Below, piece by piece: positions 1 to 12,289 of a stretch of DNA of 64,000 nt. The notes under the pieces are model-generated. The model did no database searches. It saw only the letters and a list, made by a program, of their open reading frames with translations, and had not been told where the DNA came from. The stretch covers positions 1-64,000 of the forward strand of contig JABTTQ020002607.1 of the NCBI GenBank assembly GCA_016081115.2, written 5' to 3'. Positions within the stretch are counted from its first letter, which is position 1. Each line of letters begins with the position of its first letter. The stretch is from Rehmannia glutinosa. Lineage: Eukaryota; Streptophyta; Magnoliopsida; Lamiales; Orobanchaceae. Position numbers and translations under genes: made by a program.

Positions 1-253
1 AAGGGATCATGTTGAAAGGACATTGTCTTGGAATATATCTCAACTCGATAAACAACTAGCCGACATCTTCACAAAACCATTATGTGGTCGAGATTTGAAG
101 AACTCGAAGCATGAGTTAGGTTTAAGTGAGCCGGTGACACTCAGACGAATCAAAGAAAGAGAATTAGAACAGAGAAAAGGAGTGAAAAAGAGTGAAACGC
201 AAATCGCTCAAGAAATGGAATTTGTCGGAAAAAGACATTTACAAAGTCGGTGA
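1..253 (+). pseudogene. copia pol C-terminus (RNase H end), element 1
   Basis: The reading frame shows the motif ADIFTKPL near its start, the usual end of the copia RNase H region (loss of this motif's context marks the end of pol). It is followed by a lysine- and arginine-rich tail. The same region of the complete element lies at about 12620-12800 and is more broken there. The part upstream is outside the window, so only the C-terminal 80 or so residues can be seen. Not expected to be functional by itself. Confidence 0.8.
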
Positions 254-680
254 TAAATTTGAAGTCACTAAGAAGAAGCGAGGAGTAGAGTTAAATCTAA
301 GAGATAAGCTGAATAACTTATGAGCAAAGTGACAAAAACGGTCGTTTGACTTAGCGGGGAATGTTTTAAGGAACACGTCAAGATAATGATGATGTGTGGA
401 CATAAAGCTGCATAAGCTTATGATTAGATATAAATCTTTGCGCATTAAATACGAGGCGTGAAATGCTTTCAATAGGCGTGCGAAATCAACCCGTTGATTT
501 CGATCACAAAACGTATCGCACGTCCTTTCATAAACCATATTTAAACCATTTTAGTCTGCTTTTCTCTCTACACTTCTAAAACCCTCATTCATCTTTTTCT
601 CAAAAGAAAAATGCAAACTACTCAAACCCTATCAACCTTCAAATCCATTTTAAGATTTTTTCTTGATATAATTCGGTGAA
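254..680 (+). other. spacer between pol and the extra ORF, element 1
   Basis: No open frame of note. The stretch is alignable with 12800-13319 of the complete element and, on the minus strand, with 24492-25000, so it is a conserved untranslated segment of this family. It ends just before the start codon of the extra coding region. Confidence 0.6.
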
Positions 681-2715
681 ATGGCACCAACTTATGACTT
701 TACTAAGTTAGGAAAGCAAATCCACACGGTTCGAGCCAGTGGATTTGACTTTAATGGTGAAGGGGTCAGCGACACCCGGGTGAAGAAAATTGCTGAGAAG
801 TTGAAGCGTTCGGACTAAAACCGTTTCTAACTTATTTGGAATATTCGATGACCTATGTGGAGGTCGTCGCGATTCTCTACGTGAATCTTGAGATTCACGA
901 TGAAGCGAATCAAGTCATCATTCACGGGGAAAATTTGACTATCACGCCTTGAGATTTGGTGAATATTGCTCACTACCGGTGAAGGAGCAACTGAGATTAA
1001 GGAAGCTGATGTAAACTTGGGCGCATGGAAAGAGATAGCCAAGTCCGACTTTCTTGATAAAATTATATACACAAAAACAAGAGGGCTTTGAAGGAGGATT
1101 ATCACAAATTGTTGGACATAGTTGCCAAATGTATCGACATCAAATTTGGCGGCACGACCAATGTCAAAGGCAAGCCGATTGTGATGGCTGCAATCATCGA
1201 AGAAAAGAAGATAAACTGGCTGAGTTTATCTCGGACTCCGCCGAGCGTGGGGAACAAGTCCTTCAAAGAAGATGGCACATTTGGAGGATCCCTGGGATAT
1301 GGCCTCAGTAATTGGCCGGCTATTGGAGGTGAAAGTGAGTCCTCTTAGACATGGGAAGGCCTTCCATGTTAACAAGAGGATGTTCGAGCTAACCTCTCAC
1401 AGTGCTCGGGCGAGCTTACGCTTGAAGGCGACACCGGTGAGGAATCGGTGACCCAAGATACAAATCTGTTTCCTCTCTCTCAAGAAGAAAGTTTGCCCTG
1501 TTTGCTAAGAAGATCAAGTGTTGCCTGCGTGAAAACCAAACATGCTCCTTGCCCTGCCGGCGAGTCACCGCCGGCCCGTGTCACTGCCCTGTACAGCGAT
1601 CGAGAAGGACTCACAAATGCCTTCTCCGGTCGTCAAAAGGAGGCCCGACAAGCCAAGAGCGGCCATCTCAACCATCAAAGACCTCGACTTCATGCTTGCA
1701 AAGCATGTTCGCAGGAGTTCTCTATCCTTTGATGATGCGAAAAGGGGAAGAGGAATACCTTAAAAGCGGCAAAATCTTTTGAAAGGAAAGGAAGCGGTGA
1801 GAAGGAGAACGGTGAGAAGGGAAAATCGCGAGGAAGTCTTCAAACGAGAAGAAAGAAAGCTTGTTGAGGGGGAAGGATCAGCGGATGTGACATTAATGAT
1901 TGCACAAACCCCAACAAGGTCTGTCACGGTGACATTATAAGCGACAAACTCCTCAGTGACTCGCCACTCCAACACTCTTTGTATCTATGGCCGAGAAGAG
2001 AAAAGCAATTGAAGCGGGGATGAAGGAAGTGGAAGGAAGAATGGATGCCAGGGTGATGAATATCTTGAAAGAACATGGGAGGCATTCCAGTTGGCAGAGA
2101 CACGTATGCCATTCGAGATGTCGGGAGAGCCACGACGTCGATTGACGATTTCAAACGCTCGAATCGAAGGATATTTTGCAAATATGTCCATGGCTCAAGC
2201 TTGGGACTTATCTTGAGGAAAAGGTCGCCTTTATGTGAAGAAAGGCGACGACTTCCCCGAAGACTTAAGCGTCGCTCTGCTGGTCACTCATTGGTCGTCA
2301 GCTGTTGGAAAAGAAAGACAAAGATCTGATATCGCCCAGTAGAGAAGAAGCGCGGTGGAGGAAGAAGCTTGGACTCAGGCCTCCGCCAAGAATATTGAAT
2401 ACGTAGATCCAGGGGAAAGAAAGGAGGGATCTTTCTGGGCTTGACCAAGTGGCAAATTTGAAAGTAATGGCTAGAACGCCGAGTATGCACTAAGAATAGA
2501 AGAAGAAAACAAGAGACAAACTCGGCTATGGCGGAGAGACAAGAAAGATTAAGAAAAGATGAAGTTCGCCAGGAAAGCATATGAGAAGAAAAAAAGCGGT
2601 ACCTACGGCGAGAAAAGAGAAGAAGAGAAGAAGATCTTGATCAAGATGAAAGAAGGAGGCAATGAAGGAGATGAAGTGTTTCTTTATCAACCTTCGTGTA
2701 GTTTATATGTAATTA
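681..2715 (+). pseudogene. extra 3' coding region of element 1, deletion form
   Basis: The start codon at 681 opens with MAPTYDFTKLGKQ, shared with the complete element (start 13320) and nearly shared with the minus-strand copy starting at 24491 (MASTHDFTKF). The frame is broken by many stops and shifts. Two recognisable blocks remain: an N-terminal block (681-about 1680), with the conserved stretch GNKSF-KEDGTFGGSLGYG around 1245-1300, and a C-terminal block from about 1987 (MAEKRKAIEAGMKEVEGR) rich in Lys, Arg and Glu. Compared with the complete element, the part equivalent to 14340-16800 is absent, and the joint lies near 1675-1690. It sits where env-like ORFs lie in Sireviruses and Athila elements, but I recognise no domain and give it no function. 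Confidence 0.65.
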
Positions 2716-2922
2716 CATACAATGTAAGTCTTACGTAATAAAGCTATTTTTTTTTTTGAAGACAATTATATACTACGATACACCTTTGTAAACAATGTGT
2801 TAAGTACAAGAATGATATGATCAATAAAAAGATTGATTCAGCGCATACATTCTATGTCAATACACTATCTGTATGTATCTTTGTTATTTGCATCTTTGTA
2901 TGGTTTAAGTTTTGGCATCATC

Positions 2923-2935
2923 AAAAAGGGGGAAA
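2923..2935 (+). promoter_or_regulatory. polypurine tract of element 1
   Basis: A run of five A, five G and three A ends one base before the LTR start TGTTAGG at 2937. This is the plus-strand priming site of reverse transcription. The same tract stands at 18010-18022 in the complete element. Confidence 0.85.
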
Positions 2936-2936
2936 T

Positions 2937-4483
2937 TGTTAGGAATTTTATTGTTTAGATTTTGATGAATGCCATGTAAAACTTAGAATAGAAAGTTGGC
3001 ACCCCAATTCTTGTTGTAAAATGCATTGTAATGAATAGAGCTGGCCAAGCTGAGTCAAAACAGCTACGCCCTAACATGCAAGAAGACAATGAAGACTGGA
3101 AGGAAGATTGCTGTGAGACAGTGAGTATGGCAAAGAAGAGTAGACGGGAACTCTACTGAAGAAGCGGTGAGATCAGCTGAGTGGAGCATCATCAAGTCAA
3201 CTCAAGAAAAGCCAAGTCTCAAGTTGAAGTGACAGAAGAGTCATCAATGATTGGAAGCCGACTCTAAGTCACCTGGGAAAGCAAGGAAATGCGTCAAGTC
3301 AAGATAAGCGTGAAAGAACACCCGTTTTAAATCAAGAGATTTACTTAAACAAGTAATATCTCCATACCACCTTTCTCGAGTGCTCGATCCCGAGAAGCGT
3401 GCAAATGGAATGAACGACGGGAAGCACTACACCGTGTCGAACTCCGAAAAGGTGAAAGAACAATTCATACGAGGAAATGGCAATTCCAAGAGCTCGCAAG
3501 CCAACGATTTTGCAAAGTGACTTTCAAAAATAAGCCTATCTCTTCAACGGGCAAATTTTTGAAAGTTCACTATAAAAGGCCGAGGAGTTTGTTTGAGAGA
3601 GAAGGATGCATCAATGACACACACGTGAGATATACAAGCACATTAGAAAAACTGAAACAATCTCAATCCTCAAGCCTACATTACGGGAAAGTACATCAAT
3701 CCAACACTCACTTTGTGAAGGAAAGAGAACTTCAATCGGTTGAAGAGGAAAATCTGAAAACAAGGGTCTACATTCCGGAAGGATTGTAGAAAGGTTCAAG
3801 GTTGAACCAAGTCTTAAGCTTTTGGAGGGCTTCGTGATCAAATCCAAAGAGCTTGAGCAAGTGAGCTGTAGTAGCAAAGCAGCTGCCCCTATGAAGAAGC
3901 TGAGTCGTACGAGAAGCCGGTGAGTGATCAAGGCGTCTGACCGAGTCCCTAAGGATCAAATCGGCTGTTGTGATCAAGACATGTATACTGGATTGCTACC
4001 ACTTTGTAAATTGATCATTACTTAGTGGATTCCTCCAGGAGTTGGAGAAGAGAGGAGTAGAAGAATTACCCCATCTTGAACCTCTATAAAAACTTTCTTG
4101 TGTCATTTACATTTCAAAGCATTTAAATTCTGCACTTTTAACTCGCTTATATCTCATTTGATAAATTTGCTATCCATTTGATAATTTACAAGTACTAAAT
4201 CAAGCTCTAATATCTTGCTTAATCAAGCTTAAGGGTGTTAAGTCTTTTTTGAAAATAAAACCACAATTTGAGTTAAATTGTAGCCAACAGTGAGTTATTC
4301 CATCAACAACTCAGCTGAGTCTGTTGATTTGAGATTAACTCTACTGAGTGACTAATTCGACTGTCCATGAGGACACAGTGTGTAGAATTAACTCTGTAGA
4401 TTTAAAAGGACTAAATCGAAAATTTGGTAAGGTTTATTCAACCCCCCTTCTAAACCTTACACTTACACCCCTTAGGACCTACA
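2937..4483 (+). repeat. 3' LTR of element 1 (1547 bp)
   Basis: It begins TGTTAGGA and ends GGACCTACA, like the two LTRs at 5626-7170 and 18024-19578, and is alignable with them throughout. It differs from the other two more than they differ from each other (for example near 3050-3080 and 3865-3950), so it belongs to a separate, related copy of the family rather than to the same insertion. Confidence 0.9.
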
Positions 4484-4654
4484 AACCCTCAACCTTGTGA
4501 ATAACATTCCATTCTTTCTTTCCAAAATGTAAAATTTTTGGAATCAAATAGTGGTGGCTTGGTGGTGGAGGTGCCTTAGGTAAGATGAGCTTCGTTCGTA
4601 GCCGGCGATCGTTTCTCTTTACTCGTGATGTGAAACGAGCTTGCCAAAGAGTTT

Positions 4655-4666
4655 GGCTCGATACCA
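4655..4666 (-). promoter_or_regulatory. primer binding site of element D
   Basis: On the minus strand it reads TGGTATCGAGCC two bases after the putative LTR end ACTTACA. This is the tRNA-iMet type primer site with one base missing. Confidence 0.6.
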
Positions 4667-4668
4667 CT

Positions 4669-5511
4669 TGTAAGTCCAAGAGGCTACGATAATCAGAGGG
4701 GATGTGATTATATTATCTCTATCTTTTCGATTTTGCCCTCTTTTCGAACCGAATGCTCAACGACAATAATAAAGGTGCGGAATGTAAACAACACACGTCG
4801 ATTTATAGAGGTTCAACCCACCTAGGGCCTAATCCTCTATCACCCCAAGTATATCCGGGATGGATTTCAAAAAAAAAAGATTTTATTAATTACCAAAATT
4901 AATACAACACCAACTTACAACACCTTGAAGAGCACCACACTCTTCTTCAACACCACCTTTGAGATTACCACAATCTCTCTTGAAGATTACCACAATCTCC
5001 AATGGCACCTTGTGAAGATTACCTCAATCTTCAACCTTGAAGAATACCAAATTCTTCAACACCTCAACAAGAAGATTACCACAATCTTCTTACACCTAAC
5101 ACCTAGATCATCCAAAGTGTGTTCTTACCACAAGAACACTCACAAGGATATCTTGTGTTGAATGATAACACAAAAATTCACTATTACAACTCGATAATTG
5201 ATAATACAATAGAGTGCAAGTGTAATCAAGAAAAGCCTAGACCTCAAGGACGTGAAAGCGATAAGCTAGGCAAATTACAACAAGAAATAAGACAATGTAA
5301 GAACAAGTGTATTCTTGAGTGTATCTTATTGTGTTGTAGTTTTCTCTCTTATTGTGTTGCTTCAATTTTTCCTCTATTTATAGAAGATGTCTTGTACAAG
5401 ATAGGCTCCTCTTGGGGACATGAATTCGTAAAAAATACCAAGACAATTGAAGAAAAGAGTTGTTAGAAATCAACCCCTCAAATTAAGACTCCTCTCTTAA
5501 GTTTGTTTACA
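4669..5511 (-). repeat. 5' LTR of element D (about 843 bp)
   Basis: Bounded by TG at 4669 and CA at 5511 on the plus strand. It holds clustered short repeats of the type GAAGATTACCACAATCT between 4960 and 5090. Outer boundary chosen because the C integrase frame begins within a few bases to its right (TAACA 5512-5516 would be the target duplication). The second LTR is not in the window, so the ends are inferred. Confidence 0.5.
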
Positions 5512-5625
5512 TAACATGGCATCCTTAATAAAATTTCTTGCCCATACACCTTCCAACAAAATGGCCTTTTAACGAAAACACCGCACATTATTAAGATTGC
5601 TCTTTCCTATTGGCTCATTCCCATG
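5512..5625 (+). pseudogene. element C integrase, left piece
   Basis: The plus strand can be read, with one shift, as the copia integrase catalytic region: CPYTFQQNG near 5550-5575, corresponding to the usual CPHTPQQNG, followed by a run alignable with the conserved helix after it. The frame stops at 5625 at the insertion point of the large Sirevirus-like element and continues at 19584. This is the main proof that C was interrupted. Confidence 0.7.
5621..5625. repeat. target site duplication CCATG, left
   Basis: CCATG directly before the 5' LTR; the identical CCATG stands at 19579-19583 directly after the 3' LTR. Removing one copy and the element restores a continuous integrase reading of element C. 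Confidence 0.92.
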
Positions 5626-7170
5626 TGTTAGGAAATTTATTGTTTAGATTTTGATGAATGCCATGTAAAACTTAGAATAGAAAGTTGGCACCCCAATTCT
5701 TGGCGTAAAATGTATTGTAATAAATAGAGTGGCCAAGCCGAGTTAAATCGCCTACGCCCTAACATGCAAGAAGACAAAGCGAAGACTAAAAGGAAGACTC
5801 TGTGGGAGACGGTGAGTATGGCAAAAAAAAGTAGAGATGGGAACTCTTTGAAGAAGCGGTGAGATGCGGTGAGTGGAGTATCGATCTAAGTCAACTCAAG
5901 AAAAACTAAGTCTCAAGTTGAAGTGATGAAGAGTCATCCGATGATTGGAAGGTCGACTCTAAGTCACCTGGGGAAAGCAAGGAAATGCGGTCAAGTCGAG
6001 ATAATCGTAAAAGATCCGTTGCCACAAATCAAGAGAATTACTTAAACAAGTAATATCTCCATACCACCTTTCTTGGAGTGCTCGTCCCGAAGCGTGCAAA
6101 AGGAATGCACCAATGGGAAGCACTACACCGTGTCGAACTCGAAAAGGTGAAAGAACAATTCATACGAGGAAATGGCAATTCAAGGATGCAACAAGACAAG
6201 CTAACGATGCAAGTGACTTTCAAAAATAAGCTATCTCTTCGGGCAAATTTTGAAAGATCACTATAAAAAGTGAGGAATGACTCCGAGAACGGTGACCCCG
6301 AACCACGAACATTCAAGAAATCAATCAAATTGTAACGAGAAATACTCTCAAATCATTTAAGATTAATCCTCAAGCCTACATTACGAAGCACATCAATCCA
6401 ACACTCTTTGTGAAGGAAAGATAACTTCAATCGGTTGAAGAGAAACTTTTGGAGAAAAGGGGTCTACATTCCACGAAGGATTGTAGGAAGGTTCAAGGTC
6501 GAACCAAGTCTTAAGCTTTGGAGGGCTTCGTGATCAAATCCAAAGAGCTTGAGCAAGTGAGTGTAGTAGCAAAGCGGTGCCACTGTGAAGAAGGCGAGTA
6601 GTAAGAGAAGCCGGTGAGTGATCAAGGCGTCTGATCGAGTCCCAAAGGATCAAGTCACTGTGTGATCAAGACTTGTATCCGGGTTGTTTCCACTTTGTAA
6701 ACCGATCATTACCTAGTGGATTCCTCCGGGGAGTTGGAGAAGAGAGGAGTAGAAGAATTACCCCATCTTGAACCTCTATAAAAATTTCACTGTGTCATTT
6801 ACATTTCAAAGCATTTTAATTCCTGCATTTTTAATGCTTATATATCTTTGATAAATTTGCTATCCATTTGATAATACAAGTACTAAATCCAGCACTAAAC
6901 TCTTACTTAATCAAACTTAAGGGTGTTAAGTCTTCCGCTGAAAACAAAACCACAGTTGAGTTAATTTAGAGTCAACAGCTGAGTTATTCCATCAACAACT
7001 CGGTTGAGTGTTGAGAGACTAACTCTCTTGATTGACTAAATCGATTGTCCATCAAGGACACAATTTGTGTAGAATCAACTCTGTATATTTAAAAGGACTA
7101 AATCGAAAATTTGGTAAGGTTTATTCAACCCCCCTTCTAAACCTTACACTTACACCCCTTGGGACCTACA
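5626..7170 (+). repeat. 5' LTR of element 2 (1545 bp)
   Basis: Begins TGTTAGGAAATTT and ends GGGACCTACA. A TATA-like CTCTATAAAA at about 6773-6783 lies in a position suited to driving transcription of the element; the same site is present in the other two LTRs (about 4081 and 19180). Differences from the 3' LTR are mostly small clusters rather than evenly spread changes. Confidence 0.92.
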
Positions 7171-7172
7171 AG

Positions 7173-7184
7173 TGGTATCAGAGC
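7173..7184 (+). promoter_or_regulatory. primer binding site (tRNA-iMet type), element 2
   Basis: TGGTATCAGAGC, two bases after the 5' LTR end. This is the classic plant copia site that pairs with the 3' end of initiator methionine tRNA and primes minus-strand DNA synthesis. Confidence 0.93.
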
Positions 7185-7298
7185 GGTTGGTTCATTGAAC
7201 CCTCCGCACTGAGTTCTTGAACTAGATCTCCAAACTTTTCAAAGTCTGCTTTAGTACTTAAACTCTCAAAACTCTTTTTATCATTAAAAGTTATTATC

Positions 7299-9594
7299 AT
7301 GGAAGCAAATTTGACACGCATCCCTATGTTAACTATTGAAGAATTTGATGATTGGAAAAATTCGTATGCGAGGCTCATCTATCGGCATTACATGATGAGA
7401 TGTGGATAGTGATAGAAGATGGGCCTCTGCAAATCTTAAAGGTGAACACAATTTACGAAGAGTTGCGGTGAAGGAGAAGAAGATGTTGCTCCCGGACGGT
7501 CATGGTTGAAAAACCAAGAACCGAGTGGACAAATGATGACAAAAAAAAAGATACAACACTGGACAATGTAGCCAAGGACATCCTTTACAAAACCTTGGAC
7601 AAAGCCATGTTCAATAAAGTCAAATCATGCAAAACGGCTAAAGAAATGCAGGACAAGCGACATTGATTTGTGAAGGCTGAAAGCAAATCAAAGAAAACAA
7701 ATTATCGGTGGTACATGTCGAGTAAATTTGAGAACTTCAAAATGATCTCGGGAGAGAACCTGGATCAACTAGATGCTCGATTCACATAAATCACAAATGA
7801 TCGCACTTGGAAAGGAATATACACGAAGAAATGTGTATGAAGATCCTAAAAAGTCTTCGGTGAATGGGAAATGAAGGTCATGGTAGCCTGAGACATTCCA
7901 TGGACCTATCAAAGACATCCAACCATGAGTTATTCTCGGACCTCAAAGCCTATGAGTTTGGTGAGAAGAAAAGACCGAGGAAGAGGCAGTTTGTACCCAA
8001 AACAAGCTGCTCTAATTGTTAAAGATATGAAGAGAGCCGAGGTCAAAGAAGTCATTGACCCGGAAGAAATATACGATGGTTAAAAGATTCAATAAGTTCT
8101 TTAATAAGAACTACAAGAGAGAAAGGGTGAATCTTCCGAAGACACTCGGCTCCTCCAAATCAAGGGAAGATAGGACAACCAAGAGAAACAGATCATCAAA
8201 AAGTTGAGTATCAAAGGGTGACAATCCAAGAATGGAAAGAGGCGATCAAAAGGTTGAATATCTATCTTTGGGCGTAGACAACCAGTCACTATGCCATTGG
8301 TATCTATATCCCTGTAGTCAACAAATGAGGGATGAAGAAGAAAGGAAGGTCTTGAGAGAAAGAAGACAAGAAAGAAAAAAGGCAATGATGGTGCGAGAGA
8401 TCTGCTGAAGCTTGACCAAGTCAAGAGACAATTTGGTGATTGAGCGGTGAAGTTCGACTACTCAAGTGACTCGAAGAAGAAACCCGATCCGCTTGATGGC
8501 CAAAAAACAAGATCAACTGACCAAGAAGATGAGGTACAATCTAACTCAACAAACTCGGACACTAGTGATAGTGAGTATGACACACACACTTCATCACCCA
8601 CCGATCTTTATGATTCATTAGGCAAAATGATGAAAGATTTTGAACACATTAAATCCTCACACACACTATTGAATGAGGAAAACGACCTACTCAAAAGTCA
8701 AAACTCAAAAGTGATGAGAATGAAAGTTTAAAAAGTGAAAATGCTAAATTAATAGCAGAAATTGCTGCTATAGAAAAAGAGGAGAATGACCTCAAGAATG
8801 TTATTGCCTCATTCACTAAGGCATCTAAATCATTGGATGATCTCATTATGAGTCAAAGAGAATGTGGAGACAAGACAGGCTTAGGATTTAACTCCTCTGT
8901 GCTATGTCAAACCTCAAAAGTAATTTTGGAAAAAGGATCTTCAAGCCATGAAGAGTCCGAAAAATCCAAAACTCTAAATGTTGCACACACATTCACTCCA
9001 AAGCACAATAACAAGCAAACCGGGCCTTGGTTATAAAGGAAAAGGAAAACGTGATTGAGTGCGGCTGAAAGGGCAGTGAGAAGAGATTCACCGAGTTCAT
9101 CAACAAACTCAAACAAAAATTACTCTGTAAAGAAGAAGCGAGCTACCAAAAACCCCGAGAAAATCTATAAGAGAAATACATATGATGGGAATGGTAGAAA
9201 ATATCCAAGCCAAGTGATTGGAATAATGTAAACTATCAAAGACAAACTTATGGAATATAAGCCCAAATGGCAAAGGCCTAGAACTCAAAGAAAGGCCATT
9301 CCAAAAGTACAAGAGCTTTCATCAAAGCACACATATGCACCTGGCACTACACTCAAAGACACCACAATTACCCAAGAAAGGCAATTGCTAAAACACATAT
9401 GCGAGCATCTGAGACAAAAAGAGGCAATTTGTATGAACCTAGAATCCCCAAGCAATTTGCCAGGATTAATTATGATTATGGCAGCGATAGATGGCAACCC
9501 CTTAGGAGTCAAATCATTTGGCTATAGGTTGGTTGGATCATCTTACAATTCTAACCCCTCGGGACCGAGACAAATATGGGTACCTAAAACTTAA
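7299..9594 (+). pseudogene. gag of element 2, decayed
   Basis: The start at 7299 reads MEANLTRIPMLTIEEFDDWK, the usual N-terminal capsid motif of plant copia gag (a Trp in a FDxWK context). Further on, the pieces EDGPLQILK, ENLDQLDARFT and DLKAYEFG correspond to the UBN2-type gag domain. A long acidic, Ser/Asn-rich part at 8447-8731 includes a heptad-like stretch (KDFEHIKSSHTLLNEENDLL), as in Sirevirus gags, which carry long coiled-coil C-terminal tails. A CCHC zinc knuckle is expected near 8200-8330, but I can only see a damaged candidate. It ends at IWVPKT (about 9575-9594), the usual boundary before protease. Several shifts and stops. Confidence 0.75.
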
Positions 9595-9599
9595 TTTCC

Positions 9600-9930
9600 T
9601 TGATTGCGGGTTCAAGGAGCAGTGAGTGCCAAGGGAACTGGTACATGGATAGTGGTCATTCCAGGACATAGGACGAGGAAATAAGAAAATCTGTCAAAAT
9701 TCAAAAGGAAGTTAAAGGAGCAAAAGTCATATTTGGAGGAAATGAAGCTCCTGGTGAAATAAGAGGCATTGGATCCATCAAGAGGAATGGATTAGAAATC
9801 ACAGATGTTGCATATGTTGAAGGACTCAACTTCAACTTATCGAGCATCGATCCAACTCTGTGACAAGGGCTACAATGTTGGATTCAACATGGGTATATGC
9901 CAAATCAAAGATATTGAATCAAATGAAGTT
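9600..9930 (+). pseudogene. aspartic protease domain, element 2
   Basis: NWYMDSGHSRT at about 9637-9670 holds the DSG-type active site (Asp-Ser-Gly) of copia proteases, followed by VIFGGNEAPGEIRGIGSI and DVAYVEGLNFNL, the usual end of the domain. The Cys expected in the active-site block is replaced by His. The frame is open from about 9630 to 9860 and then shifts. Confidence 0.75.
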
Positions 9931-9999
9931 GTCTTTGCAAGGATGTAGACAGAAAAATATGTATGTAGTGGATTGGTCAAATGCAACTCCAAAGACTTT

Positions 10000-10960
10000 T
10001 GTCTACTAGCAAAAGAGCGCAATGAATCAAGTTGGTTGTGGCACAAAAAGTGAGTCACACTGAATTTCAAAACAATTAACAAGGCGGCAAGAAGTCATCT
10101 TGTGGAAGGACTACCAAACTTCGAGTATACAAAAAGGAGAGTATATGTGACGCATGTCGAAGGAAAACAAATCAAGTCGTCATTCAAAGAAAAGACATGC
10201 CCATCCTTAACAAGAATATTGCAGACCGCTTCATATGGATCTATTTGGCCCAGTGGAACGGCCGGCATAAGTGGAAAGAAATACACCTTGGTGGTAGTAG
10301 ATGACTACTCAAGATATACATGGACAATATTCATGTGTAAGAAGAAAGAAACTCTACAAAAACTACCACGGTGATGAAGAGGATTCAAAAGCGAGAAGAG
10401 TCAAACCATTATCAAAATAAGATCGATTGGAGGAACCGGTTTGTCAATGGAATAATAACTCGATATTGTATTGAGAATGGTATTGGTCATGAACTATCGC
10501 AAGGACTCCACGTGAGAATGGAGTTCTTGAAAGAAGAAACAGAACCCTCAAAAAAGCGGCAAGGACCATGTTAGGTGAAGCGAGTTACAAAAAGATTTTG
10601 GTGAAGCAATCAACACGACTTGCTACACCCAAAAAGCAGATGTATGATAAATAGCGGTGACAAAGACTCCTATGAGATCCGGATTTGGAAGAAAACCAAA
10701 TGTTGCATATTTGAATATTTGGATGTAAATGCTTCATCCACAACAATGGCAAAGACAATCTAAAGGCTTTTGATGCTAAAGGCGATGAAGGTATCTTCTT
10801 AGGATACTCGGTGAAAGCAAAGCCTCTGAGTACTCAACAAAAGAACTATGGTTGCGGAAGAATCCATTCATGTGGTATTCGATGAGCCAAATGTAAATGG
10901 AGAAGACATTGAAGAGTCGGTGATAAGGTGAATCATCCAACCATCTGAGAAGAGTCCCTA
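10000..10960 (+). pseudogene. integrase region of element 2
   Basis: SSWLWHKK near 10030 marks the GAG-pre-integrase zinc region. KQIKSSFK at about 10170 and YTLVVVDDYSRYTW at about 10282-10325 are the conserved linker and start of the catalytic core. FVNGIITRYCIENGIGHELS (10440-10500) covers the second catalytic aspartate region, and the usual arrangement after it is broken. VLNKRTMVAEESIHVVFDEP at about 10830-10890 is the C-terminal part. At least six shifts, so no working integrase. Confidence 0.8.
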
Positions 10961-11299
10961 TCTTTGAAAGTCAAAATTTGGGATTATCAATTGAGAAGAA
11001 GATGAGATTGAATCTCAAAAACATTTGGAAAATTTGCGGTAAGTGATTACGAGAGAGCGACCACGGCGACACGGTATGCAAGTTGATCGAATCCGGCTAA
11101 CTCACTCCAACTGATGTAAGATGGCCGAGAGATCATCCACGAGAACTTGTCATTGGAGATATAAGAGAAGGTGTCAAAACAAGATCGAACTCAACAAGAA
11201 GCTATGTTCACATGCTTCATCTCGCAAATAGAGCCCAAAGACGTGTCACAAGCATTGGAGCGACACACGTTGGATTCAAGCTATGCAAGAAGAAATACG

Positions 11300-12120
11300 A
11301 TCAGTTTGAAAGAAATAAAGTGTGGGAATTAGTGCAAAGACCCATACATCAAAATGTTATTGGCACCAAATGGGTGTTCGAAATAAGATGAGCGAGGAAG
11401 GTTACGTGGTAAGAAACAAAGCAAGACTAATAGCCAAAGGATATTGCCAAGAAGAAGGGATAGATTTTGATGAAACATTTGCCCCTCGTAGCAAGATTGG
11501 AAGCTATAAGGATGTTTCTTGCCTATGCGACTCACAAGAATTTCATTGTATATCGAGATGGATGTAAAAGTGCATTTCTAAATGGTGTATTGGAAGAAGA
11601 AGTGTATGTTGAACAACCTCCAGGATTTGAGCGAGAAGACTCTTGGAGACAAAGTATACAAACTCAAGAAAGCTCTATATGGATTGAAACAGGCACCCGA
11701 GCATGGTATGACACTTTGTCACAATTCCTAACCAAAAATGGATTCATAAAAGGAAAAGTAGATAGAACACTTTTAGAATTCAAGACAAAAAAAGAGTATC
11801 TTTGCTTGTTCAAATATATGTGGATGACATCATTTTTGGATCTACAAACAAAGAGTTGTGTAAAAAATTTTCAAACCTCATGCAAAGTAAATTTGAAATG
11901 AGCATGATGGGAGAGCCGACATTCTTCCTTGGACTCCAAGTGAAGCAATTTGAAGGAAGGAACCTTCATAAGTCAAACAAAATACACGGAGATTTAATGA
12001 AGAAGTTTGGTATGGAGGATAAATCTTACGTAAAAATACCAATGAATACATCAATCAAAATGGACATGGATGCGGATGGCAAGCTTGTAGATCAAACAAG
12101 ATCTGAGCACTTATTGGATC
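11300..12120 (+). pseudogene. reverse transcriptase of element 2
   Basis: The finger and palm blocks are visible: GTKWVF and RLIAKGYCQEEGIDFDETFAP (11360-11495), then KSAFLNGVLEEEVYVEQPPG (11565-11625) and the catalytic IYVDDIIFGST box at about 11815-11845, followed by FLGLQVKQ. IYVDDIIFGST is the Sirevirus form of the YxDD catalytic motif. The frame switches at about 11505, 11570-11640 and 11800, leaving three overlapping open pieces. Confidence 0.85.
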
Positions 12121-12289
12121 ATTGCTCTATCTCAAAGAAGCGAGGCCGGACATCACCTTTCTTTGTAGGTGTATGTGCAAGATTTCAATCTGCTCCAAAA
12201 GAGAGCCATATAGACGGCTAAGAGAATCTTGAGATACTTGAAATGAAGCCAAGAAGTAGGCCTATGGTATCAAAGGAAGGAGGATTCAA

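Larger units (their letters stand above)
1..4483 (+). mobile_element. Sirevirus-like Ty1/copia element 1, 3' part
   Basis: The window opens inside this element. It contains the end of RNase H, a spacer, a shortened extra coding region, a polypurine tract and the 3' LTR. Its sequence matches the corresponding parts of the complete element at 5626-19578 over its whole length, except for an internal deletion of about 2.5 kb. The five bases after the LTR are AACCC (4484-4488); the matching copy should lie left of the window. The flanking DNA at 4489 onward is the inside of a different, minus-strand element (D), so element 1 is inserted in D. Confidence 0.88.
4484..5511 (-). mobile_element. minus-strand LTR element D, 5' end
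   Basis: Positions 4669-5511 look like an LTR on the minus strand (plus strand reads TGTAAGTCC at the left and GTTTACA at the right). Next to it, at 4655-4666, the complement of the tRNA-Met primer site is visible (GGCTCGATACCA, one base short of the usual form). Positions 4489-4668 would then be the start of the internal region. The remainder lies beyond element 1, which is inserted in it. Right of 5511 the integrase of element C resumes, so D itself was inserted in C. Lineage unknown. Confidence 0.6.

Noticed and set aside
5119..5466. 115-codon frame in the LTR of element D
   Set aside because: Lies wholly inside a non-coding LTR, and no motif was seen.
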